Shown piece by piece: positions 16,133 through 25,466 of a stretch of DNA of 64,000 bases. The position numbers and the translations under genes were made by a program. The notes beneath the pieces were generated by a model that was not told the origin of the DNA, made no database searches, and saw only the letters and a program-made list of their open reading frames with translations. Each line of letters begins with the position of its first letter. Position 1 is the stretch's first letter. Origin of the DNA: Promicromonospora sp. AC04 (GTDB taxonomy: Bacteria > Actinomycetota > Actinomycetes > Actinomycetales > Cellulomonadaceae); assembly GCF_003058225.1 (NCBI RefSeq), contig NZ_QBUG01000009.1, positions 186,001 to 250,000 of the forward strand. Direction: 5' to 3'.

Positions 16133-17281
16133 ATGACAACGACCGCCGCGAGGCCGACAACCACCCGCCTGGGGTACGTCGACAACCTGCGGATCCTGCT
16201 GACCGTGCTGGTCCTGGCGCACCACAGCGCCGTGACCTACGGCGCGCTCCCGATCTGGTACTGGACCGAGCCGAGCGACAGCCCCTCGGGCATCGCGCTG
16301 ATGCTGTTCGTGATCGTCAACCAGTTCTACTTCATGGGCTTCTTCTTCCTGCTCTCCGGCCTGTTCACCCCCGGGTCGGTGGACCGCAAGGGGCCGGGCG
16401 CCTTCGCCCGGGACCGGCTGATCCGCCTCGGGGTCCCGCTGGTGGCGTTCTGGCTGGTGGCGCGGCCGGTACTGTCGCTTCCGCAGTGGCCGGACCGCAG
16501 GGCGCAGGGGGAGTCGTTCCTGCAGTTCTGGTTCACCGTGGGCGACGTCGGACCGCTGTGGTTCGTCGAGGTGCTCCTGGTGATGTCGCTCGCGTACGCC
16601 GCCTTCCGTGCGCTTCGCGCCCGGTCCGCCGCCCGGACCGAGGTGGCCGACGCCGGGGCGCGCACCGTGGTCGATGCCGAGCCCCGCCCCGTCAGCTTCC
16701 GCACGATCGCCGGGCTCGTGGCGCTGCTGACGGTCGTGTCGTTCCTGTGGCGGCTCGTGGTGCCGACCGGAACCTACTGGACGGCCGTCGGGCTGCCCTC
16801 GCCGGCGTACCTGCCGCAGTACGTGATCCTCTTCGTGGTCGGCCTGCTGGCGACCCGGCGCGGGTGGCTCGCCGCGCTCACCGGGCGGCAGGGCCGGGTG
16901 GCGCTGGTCGTGGCGCTCGTCAGCGTGGGACTGGCGCTCGGAACGGTCGCCCTCGCGACGGCGCCCGGCGCCGGGGCCCTTGCCCTGCTGGGCGCCAGCC
17001 TTGCCGAGAACGTCTTCGCGGTGAGCGCGATCGTCGCGCTGCTGGTGCTGTTCCGGGAGAAGTTCTCCGGTCAGCCCGCGTGGGCGAGGCTCGCCGCGCA
17101 GAACTCGTTCGCGGTGTACGTGATCCACCCGTTGGTGCTGGTCGGCGTCGCGATGCTCTTCGCGCCGCTGGTCGCCCCGGCGGGCGTTAAGTTCCTGATC
17201 CTCATGGTGCTAGCGGTGCCGCTGTGCTGGGGGTTCGCCTACCTGCTGCGACGCATCCCGGGCGTGGCGCGGGTGCTGTAG
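16133..17281 (+). CDS. Acyltransferase 3 family membrane protein (OpgC-like)
   Basis: 382-residue polytopic membrane protein with the family opening YVDNLRILLTVLVLAHHSAV, containing the catalytic His of acyltransferase 3 enzymes, about ten hydrophobic segments and a terminal NSFAVYVIHPLVLV segment. Such enzymes transfer acetyl or succinyl groups onto glycans or lipids at the membrane; this arrangement resembles glucan-modifying OpgC. ATG at 16133 has GGAG six bases upstream. It is monocistronic, after the rne terminator and before a long hairpin. Acceptor unknown. Confidence 0.82.
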   Translation: MTTTAARPTTTRLGYVDNLRILLTVLVLAHHSAVTYGALPIWYWTEPSDSPSGIALMLFVIVNQFYFMGFFFLLSGLFTPGSVDRKGPGAFARDRLIRLGVPLVAFWLVARPVLSLPQWPDRRAQGESFLQFWFTVGDVGPLWFVEVLLVMSLAYAAFRALRARSAARTEVADAGARTVVDAEPRPVSFRTIAGLVALLTVVSFLWRLVVPTGTYWTAVGLPSPAYLPQYVILFVVGLLATRRGWLAALTGRQGRVALVVALVSVGLALGTVALATAPGAGALALLGASLAENVFAVSAIVALLVLFREKFSGQPAWARLAAQNSFAVYVIHPLVLVGVAMLFAPLVAPAGVKFLILMVLAVPLCWGFAYLLRRIPGVARVL

Positions 17282-17298
17282 CACGCGGGTCAGGCGAT

Positions 17299-17370
17299 GT
17301 CCGCTTCCACCAAGCACTTGGGCATGCTCCCGGACCGGAAAGCATGCCCAAGTGCTTGGTGGAAAAGGAC
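17299..17370. repeat. Long inverted repeat, shared-core family copy 1
   Basis: Arms 17299-17328 and 17341-17370 match at 28 of 30 positions around a 12-base loop. The arm begins GTCCGCTTCCACCAAGCA, the core shared with elements at 38606 and 58379. It sits between two plus-strand genes (acyltransferase and GNAT). No T-tract follows. Confidence 0.88.
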
Positions 17371-17406
17371 TTCCGGCGGGACCGGGGCTCGGCGAGGATC
17401 AGGCGC

Positions 17407-18093
17407 GTGACATCCGAGACTTACGCCCGCTCCGTGACTCCCGGCGGAATGGTCGTGACCCTCCGCGGCTGGACCGGTCCTGACCTCGACGCCTATCGCG
17501 CATGGTTGCGCCCCGAGCACGACTGGCATCGTTGGGACGGCCCCTACTACCCGGTCCCGACCGGCGAGCAAGCCGATGTCCTGGTCGCGAAGCTGGCCCG
17601 GAGCAACGATCTGACGTGGCCGACGACAGCAGCTCCGACGTCGGGGCCTGCCGCGCCGGCGTCCGCCGCACCGCCGGACGCGCCGACGTCAGATCCCGAG
17701 AGCCTGCCGCCCGGCCGGCTCGTCGTCGACGTCGGTGGCGAGCTGGTCGGGACCGTCGCCTGGTACTGGGAGTCGCGCGAGACGGAATGGGCCCGCTTGG
17801 GCGTCACCGTGTACGACCCGGCGGAACGCGGCCGGGGGATCGGGCGTGCGGCTCTGTCCCTGTGGACGTCGTTCCTGTTCCAGCGCACGCCGTGGGTGCG
17901 GCTGGACTTCGCTACATGGTCCGGCAACCGGGCGATGCTCGGTGTCGGCCGGGCACTGGGCTTCGTGGAGGAGGCGCGGTTCCGGCAGGCCAGGGTCGTC
18001 GACGGCGTCCGCCACGACTCGGTGGTCATGGGTGTGCTGCGGGACGAGTGGCGCGAGCTGCCGGGGCGTCGGCCGGGCTACAGCCCGGCGTAG
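17407..18093 (+). CDS. GNAT family N-acetyltransferase
   Basis: 228-residue acetyltransferase of the RimJ/RimL-like group. The acetyl-CoA binding motif is seen in ERGRGIGRAALSLW, preceded by a beta-bulge strand (TEWARLGVTVYD) and followed by GNRAMLGVGRALGFVEEARFRQ, typical of this group. A Pro/Ala-rich insert of about 25 residues lies mid-protein (about 75-100). GTG at 17407 is favoured because upstream in-frame sequence is the palindrome; an ATG at 17449 is the alternative. The 3' end overlaps the convergent hydrolase by 16 bases. Substrate unknown. Confidence 0.85.
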   Translation: MTSETYARSVTPGGMVVTLRGWTGPDLDAYRAWLRPEHDWHRWDGPYYPVPTGEQADVLVAKLARSNDLTWPTTAAPTSGPAAPASAAPPDAPTSDPESLPPGRLVVDVGGELVGTVAWYWESRETEWARLGVTVYDPAERGRGIGRAALSLWTSFLFQRTPWVRLDFATWSGNRAMLGVGRALGFVEEARFRQARVVDGVRHDSVVMGVLRDEWRELPGRRPGYSPA

Positions 18094-18728
18094 AAGTCGG
18101 CGATGGTCCGGGAGAAGAGCTCCGGAAACTGTTGGTTCCACGGGTGGCCGGCGCGCGGGATCATGCGGAGCTCGGCGTTCGGGATCGTCGCGGCGAGCTC
18201 CCGGGCCGGCGCGATGTTGGCGAGGTCGCGGCTGCCGCACAGCACGAGGGTCGGCGCCTGGATGCTCGCCAGCCCGTCGCGGAAGTTCACGTCCGCGATC
18301 ACCTCGAGGGCGCCGAGCCACTGCGCCTTGGTCATCGCCATGCCCGCGGCGGTGCTCTCCGGCAGCATCCGGACGATGGCGCGCTGGATCAGCATGAGGG
18401 CGGGCGGCGGGCGCACCTGGCTGCCCGAGAGCACGAGGGAGGCGACCCGCTCGGGAAAGTCGAGCGCGAGCTGGGTGGCCGTCATCGCGCCGAGCGACAG
18501 CCCGCAGACATGAGCGCGTTCGACGCCGTGCTCGTCGAGCAGGTCGCGCAGGGAGCGCGTCGCACCCGCGAACGTGAACCTGCCGGGCGTCGCCGCCTGG
18601 TCGAGCCCGGGGATGTCCGGGGCCAGGCCGGTGAGCCCGGCGGGCAGCGCGCTCAGCTGCGCCTCCCACGGATCGGCGCCGGCGCCCAGCCCGGGCAGGA
18701 ACAGCACGGTATCGACGTCGGTGTCCAT
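18078..18728 (-). CDS. Alpha/beta hydrolase
   Basis: 216-residue alpha/beta hydrolase fold protein. Nucleophile elbow CGLSLGAM with Ser, an early oxyanion strand LFLPGLGAGADPW, a probable Asp acid in LVLCGSRDLANIAP and a C-terminal His in RAGHPWNQQFP. It resembles the 3-oxoadipate enol-lactonase/haloperoxidase-like group of small esterases. ATG at 18728 (MDTDVDT) is chosen; upstream in-frame sequence overlaps tdk. It is divergent from thymidine kinase (52 bases apart) and overlaps the GNAT 3' end. Confidence 0.85.
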   Translation of the reverse strand: MDTDVDTVLFLPGLGAGADPWEAQLSALPAGLTGLAPDIPGLDQAATPGRFTFAGATRSLRDLLDEHGVERAHVCGLSLGAMTATQLALDFPERVASLVLSGSQVRPPPALMLIQRAIVRMLPESTAAGMAMTKAQWLGALEVIADVNFRDGLASIQAPTLVLCGSRDLANIAPARELAATIPNAELRMIPRAGHPWNQQFPELFSRTIADFYAGL

Positions 18729-18780
18729 GCCGATCAACTTAGCGGGGCCGGTCAAGCTGACGAATGCTTGACTGGATCCT

Positions 18781-19437
18781 ATGAAAGACGGCCTGGGCGC
18801 TGGGCGCCTCGAGGTGATCGCCGGTCCCATGTTCGCGGGCAAGTCCGAGGAGCTGCTGCGGCGGGTGCGCCGCGCCCGGATCGCGCGGCGCGGTGTGCTG
18901 CTGGTGAACCATGCCCTGGACACCCGGCGGGGGACCGGCCGCGTCACGTCGCACTCGGGGGCGGGCCTGCCGTCGCACGCGGTGTCGGACGCCGCGGAGA
19001 TCCCCGCCCTGCTCGACGCCGACCCCGCAACCGACCCCGCAACCGACGCCGAGACCGTCACCGAGACCGAGCTCGTCGCCATCGACGAGGCTCAGTTCTT
19101 CGGCGTCGGCCTCGTGCCCGTGGTCTCGGAGCTCGCGGACCGCGGTCTCGTGGTGGTCGTCGCGGGGCTGTCGGTCACGTTCGACGGGCAGCCCTTCGCG
19201 CCCCTGCCCGAGCTCATGGCGCTCGCCGAGTCCGTTGAGAAGCTCACCGCGGTGTGCTCCGTCTGCGGCGCGGACGCCGCGTTCCACGCCCGGGTGCCGG
19301 GAGCGCCGTCGGCGTCGGACCCCATCCCCGCCGAGCCCACCCACCCCGGCGACGCGCTCGTGCCGGTCGCGGCGCACGTGGGTGGGTCGGAGTCGTACGA
19401 GGCGCGCTGCCGCAGGCACAACGCCCCCACTCGCTGA
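18781..19437 (+). CDS. tdk: Thymidine kinase, type II
   Basis: 218-residue cytosolic enzyme phosphorylating thymidine with ATP in the salvage pathway. P-loop GPMFAGKS (residues about 16-23), Walker B DEAQFF, a zinc site with CSVC and a second half ending in YEARCRRH, and the lasso region between. Two short Ala/Asp/Thr and Ala/Pro-rich inserts (about 80-95 and 175-190) lengthen it slightly against the usual 190-200 residues. The start is ATG; it is divergent from the hydrolase and convergent with the desaturase. Confidence 0.95.
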   Translation: MKDGLGAGRLEVIAGPMFAGKSEELLRRVRRARIARRGVLLVNHALDTRRGTGRVTSHSGAGLPSHAVSDAAEIPALLDADPATDPATDAETVTETELVAIDEAQFFGVGLVPVVSELADRGLVVVVAGLSVTFDGQPFAPLPELMALAESVEKLTAVCSVCGADAAFHARVPGAPSASDPIPAEPTHPGDALVPVAAHVGGSESYEARCRRHNAPTR

Positions 19438-19439
19438 GT

Positions 19440-19487
19440 GCTGGCCATCTGTCGGGTCAGGTGCTGCCGGCCCGACAAATAGCCAGC
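19440..19487. repeat. Intergenic inverted repeat, 17-bp arms
   Basis: Arms 19440-19456 and 19471-19487 match at 15 of 17 positions; both mismatches can form G-U pairs in RNA on one strand. It starts three bases after the tdk stop and ends 17 bases before the stop of the convergent desaturase. Confidence 0.75.
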
Positions 19488-19503
19488 TCTCGGCGAGGCC
19501 GGC

Positions 19504-20613
19504 TCAGACCTTGCGCATCAGCTTGTACTGCGGGCAGTCGAACGGGTCGCGCGCGGCGAGCCCCACCCGGTTGAGGTAGTTGACGACGATCAGGTACGAC
19601 TGGGCCAGGCTCGTCTCGGTGTAGGGGATACCGAGGTTCGCGCAGTGCTCCCGGACGATCTCGGCGGTCCGGATGAGGTGGGGGCGCGGCATGCTCGGGA
19701 ACAGGTGGTGCTCGATCTGGAAGTTGAGCCCGCCCATGAGGATGTTCATGAACCACCCGCCGCGGATGTTCCGCGAGGTCAGGACCTGCTTGGACAGGAA
19801 GTCGATGCGGCTGTCCGCGGGGATGATCGCCATGCCCTTGTGGTTGGGCGCGAACGACGCACCCATGTAGACGCCGAACACGGCCATCTGCACGCCGAAG
19901 AACGCGAAGGCCAGCCCGGGCGGCAGTGCCCAGAACAGGATCGCGATGTAGGCGGAGAGCCGGACCGTGATGATGACGAGCTCGCGGATGCGAGCCCGCA
20001 GGGTCTCGGGCGGCCCCTGGAACAGCGAGCGGATCGACGTGACGTGCAGGTTCAGGCCCTCGAGCGTGAGCAGGGGGAAGAACAGCCAGCCCTGGTACCG
20101 GTTGATCCACCGCTTGAGCCCGCGGTTCTGCCGGACGCCGTCCTCGGTGAACGCGATCGTGTCGTTCGCGATGTCCGGGTCCTTGTCGACCTTGTTCGGG
20201 TTGGCGTGGTGCCGGGTGTGCTTGTTCATCCACCACGAGTAGCTGATGCCGACCACCGCGTTGGCGAGGAGGCGGCCCACGCGGTCGTTGCGCGGCCCGG
20301 ACTCGAAGACCTGGCGGTGCGACGCCTCGTGCGCCACGAACGCGAACTGCGTCAGCACCAGGCCGAGCGCCCCGGCCATCAGGAGCTGGAGCCAGGAGTC
20401 GCCCAGCAGTACGAACCCGGTGACGATCCCGCCGAACGCGACAGTGAGCGCGGCGAGGGTCCAGGCGTAGTAGTGGTGAGCCCGGTGGAGCAGCCCTGCG
20501 TCGCGCACGGTACGTGCCAGCGACGAGTAGGTGCTGGTCACCGGCTCGGCGTCGGGATCGCGGGGCTTGGTCGGGCGGAAGCCGTCGCGAACGATAGGGG
20601 CAGCTTGGGCCAT
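19504..20613 (-). CDS. Membrane fatty acid desaturase
   Basis: 369-residue acyl-lipid desaturase with the three histidine boxes of the di-iron family: HEASH, HTRHH and QIEHH, plus hydrophobic pairs between them. The QIEHH box and length fit the front-end/delta-9-like group common in actinobacteria. It introduces a double bond into membrane lipid acyl chains using oxygen and an electron donor not encoded nearby. ATG at 20613 has GAGGA upstream. Regioselectivity cannot be read from sequence. Confidence 0.93.
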   Translation of the reverse strand: MAQAAPIVRDGFRPTKPRDPDAEPVTSTYSSLARTVRDAGLLHRAHHYYAWTLAALTVAFGGIVTGFVLLGDSWLQLLMAGALGLVLTQFAFVAHEASHRQVFESGPRNDRVGRLLANAVVGISYSWWMNKHTRHHANPNKVDKDPDIANDTIAFTEDGVRQNRGLKRWINRYQGWLFFPLLTLEGLNLHVTSIRSLFQGPPETLRARIRELVIITVRLSAYIAILFWALPPGLAFAFFGVQMAVFGVYMGASFAPNHKGMAIIPADSRIDFLSKQVLTSRNIRGGWFMNILMGGLNFQIEHHLFPSMPRPHLIRTAEIVREHCANLGIPYTETSLAQSYLIVVNYLNRVGLAARDPFDCPQYKLMRKV

Positions 20614-20809
20614 GTGGTCCTCACATGCTCGGGTTCGACTTCCCAGCCGTGGAGTTGGACGGTTCGCCCATCATGCAGATGGCCCCGAGCCTACGGGACC
20701 GTAGGTTACGGCCGCGAGGGGCAGTTGTGGATGCCTCGCGAAGGGTTCTAGACGGGGTGTTGACCTGAACCTGCCATTAGTGGGTCAGCCTGATTGCACT
20801 GACCCGGCG

Positions 20810-21400
20810 TCAGTCCTCGACGAGCGGCACGAAGCGGTAGCCGCCGTGGTCGGTTGCGCGGGTGCGCCCGTCCGGGAGGCGCTCGATCAGCAGCAGCGTC
20901 GTCCGGACGGGGATGACCATGCGGCCGCCGATCCCGACCTGGTTCACCAGCGCGCGCGGCAGCGCGGCGGCCGACGCCGACACCAGGATCCGGTCCCAGC
21001 CGTTCTTCCGCGGGTAGCCGAGCACCCCGGGCGCCGCATGCACGAGCGTCGCCCAGCCCATCCCGGTGCGCTCGACGTTGCCGGCGCCCCACTCGGCGAG
21101 CCGGCTGTCGCGTTCGACGCCGAGCACCCAGCCCTGCGGCCCTGTCAGGTAGGCGAGCAGCGCCGTCGTCCAGCCGGAGCCCGCGCCGACGTCGAGCACG
21201 CGGGCGCCCAGCGGGACGCGCAGCAGGCGCAGCATGGCGGCGACGGTGGCGGGCTGCGAGGACGTCTGGCCGCGCCCGATCGGCAGCGGCTGGTCCTGGC
21301 CCGCGAAGGGACGCTGGGAGCGCGGCAGGAAGTCGCGGCGGGGTATGGCGCGCATCGCCCGGGCGATGTCGTCGTGTTCGACCGCTGGTTCGGAGACCAT
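20810..21400 (-). CDS. Protein-L-isoaspartate O-methyltransferase-like
   Basis: 196-residue SAM-dependent methyltransferase of the PCMT family: family N-terminus PRRDFLP, substrate motif QTSSQPATVAAML, SAM motif I VLDVGAGSGWTTALL and motif II VLGVERD. It lacks a long C-terminal extension and is slightly shorter than classical PCMT, so repair of isoaspartyl protein is likely but a small-molecule role is possible. ATG at 21400. A short GGGTCAG/CTGACCC hairpin at about 20782-20805 overlaps its 3' end. Confidence 0.85.
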   Translation of the reverse strand: MVSEPAVEHDDIARAMRAIPRRDFLPRSQRPFAGQDQPLPIGRGQTSSQPATVAAMLRLLRVPLGARVLDVGAGSGWTTALLAYLTGPQGWVLGVERDSRLAEWGAGNVERTGMGWATLVHAAPGVLGYPRKNGWDRILVSASAAALPRALVNQVGIGGRMVIPVRTTLLLIERLPDGRTRATDHGGYRFVPLVED

Positions 21401-21542
21401 CAGGTATCACCTGAGCCCAGGGTAGGCACAGGCGGGTCGCGGTCGCCAAGTGCCTGACGGCGGCAGGGTGCCGGATGAGGACTGCAGAGGTGAGCGGCAG
21501 GGGCGAGCTGCGGATGGTGGCCAAGGCCACGTGGTCACCGGT
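21401..21542. other. Intergenic stretch between methyltransferase and rplU promoter
   Basis: About 140 bases upstream of both genes with no open frame worth calling; it presumably carries the methyltransferase promoter, which I could not define. Confidence 0.4.
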
Positions 21543-21571
21543 TTGAACCCCTGGAGGGCATCGCGTAACCT
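21543..21571 (+). promoter_or_regulatory. Sigma-70-type promoter of rplU-rpmA
   Basis: TTGAAC at 21543-21548 and TAACCT at 21566-21571 with an ideal 17-base spacer. It predicts an L21 leader of about 130 bases. This is the clearest housekeeping promoter in the window. Confidence 0.7.
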
Positions 21572-21711
21572 TGTGCTTCGGTGTGCTGTCTTGCGCACCC
21601 GTCCTGCGTGCCCATGGCGCATCGCACTCGACCGCCGCGGCGGAGCGAGTCACAGCAAAGCCGGTGAATTCCGTCGTGCGCGCACGCCAAGACTAGAGAG
21701 ATGAGTTGAAC

Positions 21712-22020
21712 GTGGTGTACGCGATCGTCAAGGCTGGTGGCCGCCAGGAGAAGGTGTCCGTCGGGACCATCGTCGTCATGGACCGTGTCCAGGCGACTGC
21801 CGGTGAGACCGTTGAGCTCCCGGCCCTCCTGCTCGTGGACGGGGAGAAGGTGACCACCGACGCGAAGAAGCTGGCGAAGGTCAAGGTCACCGCTGAGGTC
21901 GTGCGGGACGAGAAGGGTCCCAAGATCACGATCCTCAAGTACAAGAACAAGACCGGTTACCGCAAGCGCCAGGGCCACCGCCAGTCGCTGACCCGCCTCA
22001 AGGTCACCGGCATCAAGTGA
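21712..22020 (+). CDS. rplU: 50S ribosomal protein L21
   Basis: 102-residue large-subunit protein; [15 protein letters not shown] start, [21 protein letters not shown] and the terminal LKVTGI typical of L21, which binds 23S rRNA. GTG at 21712 gives the usual actinobacterial N-terminus; a TTG at 21706 and a GTG at 21715 are in frame. It is first in the conserved rplU-rpmA-obg group. Confidence 0.95.
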   Translation: MVYAIVKAGGRQEKVSVGTIVVMDRVQATAGETVELPALLLVDGEKVTTDAKKLAKVKVTAEVVRDEKGPKITILKYKNKTGYRKRQGHRQSLTRLKVTGIK

Positions 22021-22109
22021 CTTCCGCTGCGGGCCTCCTCTGACCGAGTGAGCCCGCGCGTGATCCCGATACTTCTTCTTCTACTTCGTCCCGAAAGACA
22101 GGTCCTGAG

Positions 22110-22367
22110 ATGGCACACAAGAAGGGCGCGAGCTCCTCGCGCAACGGTCGTGACTCCAACGCCCAGCGCCTCGGCGTGAAGCGCTTCGGTGGCCAGGTCG
22201 TGAAGGCCGGCGAGATCATCGTCCGCCAGCGCGGCACCCACTTCCACCCCGGCATCAACGTGGGCCGCGGCAAGGACGACACGCTGTTCGCCCTCACCCC
22301 CGGCGCCGTTCAGTTCGGTGCGCGTCGTGGCCGCAAGGTCATCGACATCGTGACAGTCGAGGCCTGA
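22110..22367 (+). CDS. rpmA: 50S ribosomal protein L27
   Basis: 85 residues, with the diagnostic start [20 protein letters not shown] and [10 protein letters not shown]. The N-terminus reaches the peptidyl transferase centre; the Ala-His-Lys start shows no cleaved leader peptide of the Firmicutes type. It is 89 bases after rplU and followed by a strong terminator. Confidence 0.97.
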   Translation: MAHKKGASSSRNGRDSNAQRLGVKRFGGQVVKAGEIIVRQRGTHFHPGINVGRGKDDTLFALTPGAVQFGARRGRKVIDIVTVEA

Positions 22368-22383
22368 GTACCGGCTTCCGCGT

Positions 22384-22424
22384 AAGGGGGCGCACCGGTG
22401 ACGGTGCGCCCCCTTCGTCTTTTT
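22384..22424 (+). terminator. Intrinsic terminator after rpmA
   Basis: Perfect 14-bp stem (22384-22397 with 22402-22415), GTGA loop, then a T-rich tail ending TTTTT at 22420-22424. It separates rplU-rpmA from obg. Confidence 0.92.
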
Positions 22425-22479
22425 CCGAGCGGCTCGCACCGAGCAGCTCTGCCTGAGCAGTACTTGAGAGGATCGAGAC

Positions 22480-23997
22480 ATGGCCAGCTTCGTAGACCGA
22501 GTGGTTCTACACGCCGCCGGCGGTAACGGCGGGAACGGCTGCGCCTCGATCCGCCGCGAGAAGTTCAAGCCCCTCGCGGGGCCGGACGGCGGCAACGGCG
22601 GCGACGGCGGCACGGTGAAGCTGGTCGTCGACGCGAACACCACCACCCTGCTGGAGTACCACCACTCGCCGCACCGGCGAGCGACGTCGGGCACCCAGGG
22701 GATGGGCGACGACCGGGACGGCGCCAAGGGCGGCGACCTGGTCCTGAAGGTGCCGGACGGCACCGTCGTGAAGGACCTCGACGGCAACGTCCTGGTCGAC
22801 CTCGTGGGTGACGGCGCCGAGTACGTCGTCGCGGCGGGCGGCAAGGGCGGCCTGGGCAACCGGGCGCTGTCGTCGCCGAAGCGCAAGGCCCCGGGCTTCG
22901 CGCTGCTCGGCGAGGAGGGCGAGACCGCCGACATCGAGCTCGAGGTCAAGACGATCGCCGACGTCGCGCTCGTGGGCTTCCCGAGCGCCGGCAAGTCGTC
23001 GCTGATCGCCGCCATCTCCGCCGCGCGGCCGAAGATCGCGGACTACCCGTTCACGACCCTGGTGCCGAACCTCGGCGTCGTGCAGGCCGGCCAGTCGCGG
23101 TTCACCGTCGCGGACGTGCCGGGCCTGATCCCGGGCGCGAGCGAGGGCAAGGGCCTGGGCCTGGAGTTCCTGCGGCACATCGAGCGGACGGCGATGATCG
23201 TGCACGTGCTGGACTGCGCCACGCTGGAGCCGGGCCGCGACCCGATCAGCGACCTCGACGTGATCGAGGCCGAGCTCGCCAGCTACTCCGGGGACATCGG
23301 CATCACGGGCGGCCGCGTGCCGCTGGGCGAGCGCCCCCGGCTCGTGGTGCTCAACAAGATCGACGTGCCCGAGGCGCGCGAGCTCGCCGACTTCGTGAAG
23401 GCCGACCTGGAGGCGCGCGGGCTGCGCGTCTTCGAGATCTCCACCGCGTCCCACGAGGGCCTGCGCGAGCTGAAGTTCGCCCTGGCCGAGGTCGTCGAGA
23501 AGGCCCGCGCCGACGCGCCCCCGCCGGAGCCCGCACCGATCGTGCTGCGCCCGCGCGCCGTGAACGAGTCGAAGTTCACCGTGCGCCGGCTGGGCGGCGA
23601 GACCGACTACTGGTTCGAGGTACGCGGCACCAAGCCGGAGCGCTGGGTGCGCCAGACCGACTTCAGCAACGACGAGGCCGTCGGCTTCCTCGCGGACCGG
23701 CTCGCGAAGCTCGGCGTCGAGGACGGGCTGTTCAAGGCCGGCGCCGTCGCGGGCGACGAGGTGCGCATCGGCGACCCGAACAACGCCGTCGTCTTCGACT
23801 GGGAGCCCACGCTGCAGACCGGTCCGGAGCTGCTCGGCGGCCGCGGCACCGACCTGCGGCTCGACCAGAACGAGCGGCCCACGCGCGGCGACAAGCGCCG
23901 CGAGTTCACCGAGCGCATGGACGCCAAGACCGAGGCCCGGCGCGAGCTGTGGACCGAGCGCGAGGCCGGCCACTGGACCGACCCGGACACCGACTGA
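22480..23997 (+). CDS. obg: GTPase Obg/CgtA
   Basis: 505-residue ribosome-associated GTPase. The glycine-rich Obg fold is at residues 1-160 ([16 protein letters not shown]), the G domain has G1 [11 protein letters not shown]3 DVPGLIPGA and G4 NKID, and there is a C-terminal OCT domain (about 350-430) plus a charged tail. Required for 50S assembly and growth/stress control. ATG with AGAGGA upstream. It lies in the conserved rplU-rpmA-obg-proB order. Confidence 0.96.
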   Translation: MASFVDRVVLHAAGGNGGNGCASIRREKFKPLAGPDGGNGGDGGTVKLVVDANTTTLLEYHHSPHRRATSGTQGMGDDRDGAKGGDLVLKVPDGTVVKDLDGNVLVDLVGDGAEYVVAAGGKGGLGNRALSSPKRKAPGFALLGEEGETADIELEVKTIADVALVGFPSAGKSSLIAAISAARPKIADYPFTTLVPNLGVVQAGQSRFTVADVPGLIPGASEGKGLGLEFLRHIERTAMIVHVLDCATLEPGRDPISDLDVIEAELASYSGDIGITGGRVPLGERPRLVVLNKIDVPEARELADFVKADLEARGLRVFEISTASHEGLRELKFALAEVVEKARADAPPPEPAPIVLRPRAVNESKFTVRRLGGETDYWFEVRGTKPERWVRQTDFSNDEAVGFLADRLAKLGVEDGLFKAGAVAGDEVRIGDPNNAVVFDWEPTLQTGPELLGGRGTDLRLDQNERPTRGDKRREFTERMDAKTEARRELWTEREAGHWTDPDTD

Positions 23998-24000
23998 CCA

Positions 24001-24165
24001 GTCCGCCGAAGTAGGGCGAGACAAAACCAGGGCGAGATGTCCACGATGTCGTGAGACTTCACAGAACCAGGGCGAGAAAGAACTGCAGCGAGCCACGGTT
24101 CTATCTCGCCTTGGTTCTCGCCCTGGTTCTACTTCGCCAGGTTCTACTTCGCTCTGGTTCTCGAC
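24001..24165. repeat. Cluster of iterated AGAACCAGGGCGAGA words forming nested hairpins
   Basis: At least six copies of a 10-16 base word occur between obg and proB, two or three direct (about 24011-24020, 24023-24038, 24063-24078) and four inverted (about 24103-24118, 24115-24130, 24131-24145, 24148-24163). Exact 16-bp arms: 24063-24078 with 24115-24130. Several alternative stems can form. No T-tract. The gap of about 230 bases has no gene. Confidence 0.8.
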
Positions 24166-24231
24166 ACTGTGCGGGTCCCGGAGCGTGAAATGACCGCGCG
24201 GTTCGGGCGGCAGTACGGAGAGGATGAGGGT

Positions 24232-25428
24232 GTGAACTCCCTCGACCCCTCGGTGAACCCCCACGACGCCCCGGACCTCCAGGACCGCCCGGACGCCCAG
24301 GCCGTCCCGGGCCCCCGGTCCGCGATCGCCACCGCCCGGCGCGTGGTGGTCAAGATCGGCTCGTCGTCGCTCACCGGCCCGGACGGGCACCTCGACGTCG
24401 GCGCGCTGCGCGGGGTGGTCGAGGTGCTGGCCGCCCGGCAGGCCGCGGGAGCCCAGGTCGTGCTGGTCACCTCGGGCGCCGTCTCGGCGGGCATCGGCCC
24501 GCTCGGGCTGGGCACCAGGCCGCGGGACCTCGCCACGATGCAGGCAGCGGCCTCCGTGGGCCAGGGGCAGCTCGTGGGCCGGTACCAGGAGGAGTTCGCG
24601 GCGTTCGGCATCCAGATCGGGCAGATCCTGCTCACGGCCGAGGACACCGTCCGCCGCGCCCGCTACCGCAACGCGCAGCGCGCGCTGGACCGCCTGCTGG
24701 CGCTCGGGGTCGTGCCGGTCATCAACGAGAACGACGCCGTCACCACCGACGAGCTGAAGTTCGGCGACAACGACCGCCTCGCAGCGCTCGTGTCGCACCT
24801 GGTGCGCGCGGACGCCCTGCTGCTCCTGACCGACGTCGACGGCCTGCACGACGCCCCGCCGTCACGCCCCGGCGCCCGTCGCATCCCGCTGGTCGAGGAC
24901 CTCGCGGAGATCTCGGGCGTCGAGGTGACCGCACGCGGCAGCGCCGTCGGGACAGGCGGCATGGTCACCAAGCTGGAGTCGGTGCGGATCGCGACCGGCG
25001 CCGGCGTCCCCGCCGTCCTCACGCTCACCGCCAACGCGGCCGCCGCGCTCGCCGGGGACGACGTCGGCACGTTCTTCACGGCGACCGGCCGCCGCACGTC
25101 GGCGCGCCGGCTGTGGATCGCGCACGCCGCCCGCACGGAGGGCCGCCTCCACCTGGACGACGGCGCCGCGCGCGCCGTCCTCGGCGGCCGAGCGTCCCTG
25201 CTGCCCGCCGGGATCACCAGGGCCGAGGGCCAGTTCGACGCGGGCGACCCGGTCGAGCTCGTCGCGCCGGACGGCGCCGTGGTCGCCCGGGGGCTCGTCG
25301 CCTTCGACGCGAGCGACCTCCCCGCGCTGATCGGACGCTCCACCTACGCGCTGCGCGAGGAGCTGGGGGAGGGGTACGACCGCGTGGTCGTGCACCGGGA
25401 CGACCTGGTGCTGGAGCCCGGCCGATGA
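24232..25428 (+). CDS. proB: Glutamate 5-kinase
   Basis: 398-residue first enzyme of proline biosynthesis (ATP + glutamate to glutamyl-5-phosphate). Amino-acid kinase domain with VVVKIGSSSLT, VTSGAVSAGI, PVINENDAV, FGDNDRLAALV and GTGGMVTKLES, then a C-terminal PUA domain from about residue 300. GTG at 24232 is chosen for the GGAGAGGATGAGGG run just upstream; an ATG at 24190 is in frame. A low-complexity N-terminus of about 25 residues precedes the kinase. Confidence 0.95.
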   Translation: MNSLDPSVNPHDAPDLQDRPDAQAVPGPRSAIATARRVVVKIGSSSLTGPDGHLDVGALRGVVEVLAARQAAGAQVVLVTSGAVSAGIGPLGLGTRPRDLATMQAAASVGQGQLVGRYQEEFAAFGIQIGQILLTAEDTVRRARYRNAQRALDRLLALGVVPVINENDAVTTDELKFGDNDRLAALVSHLVRADALLLLTDVDGLHDAPPSRPGARRIPLVEDLAEISGVEVTARGSAVGTGGMVTKLESVRIATGAGVPAVLTLTANAAAALAGDDVGTFFTATGRRTSARRLWIAHAARTEGRLHLDDGAARAVLGGRASLLPAGITRAEGQFDAGDPVELVAPDGAVVARGLVAFDASDLPALIGRSTYALREELGEGYDRVVVHRDDLVLEPGR

Positions 25429-25466
25429 GGCTGACCGGCCTGGTTGCACTGATCTGACCCTGACTT

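Noticed and set aside
22507-24849. Long minus-strand frame across obg and proB
   Set aside because: Shadow frame over two certain genes; no ribosome site or recognisable domain.
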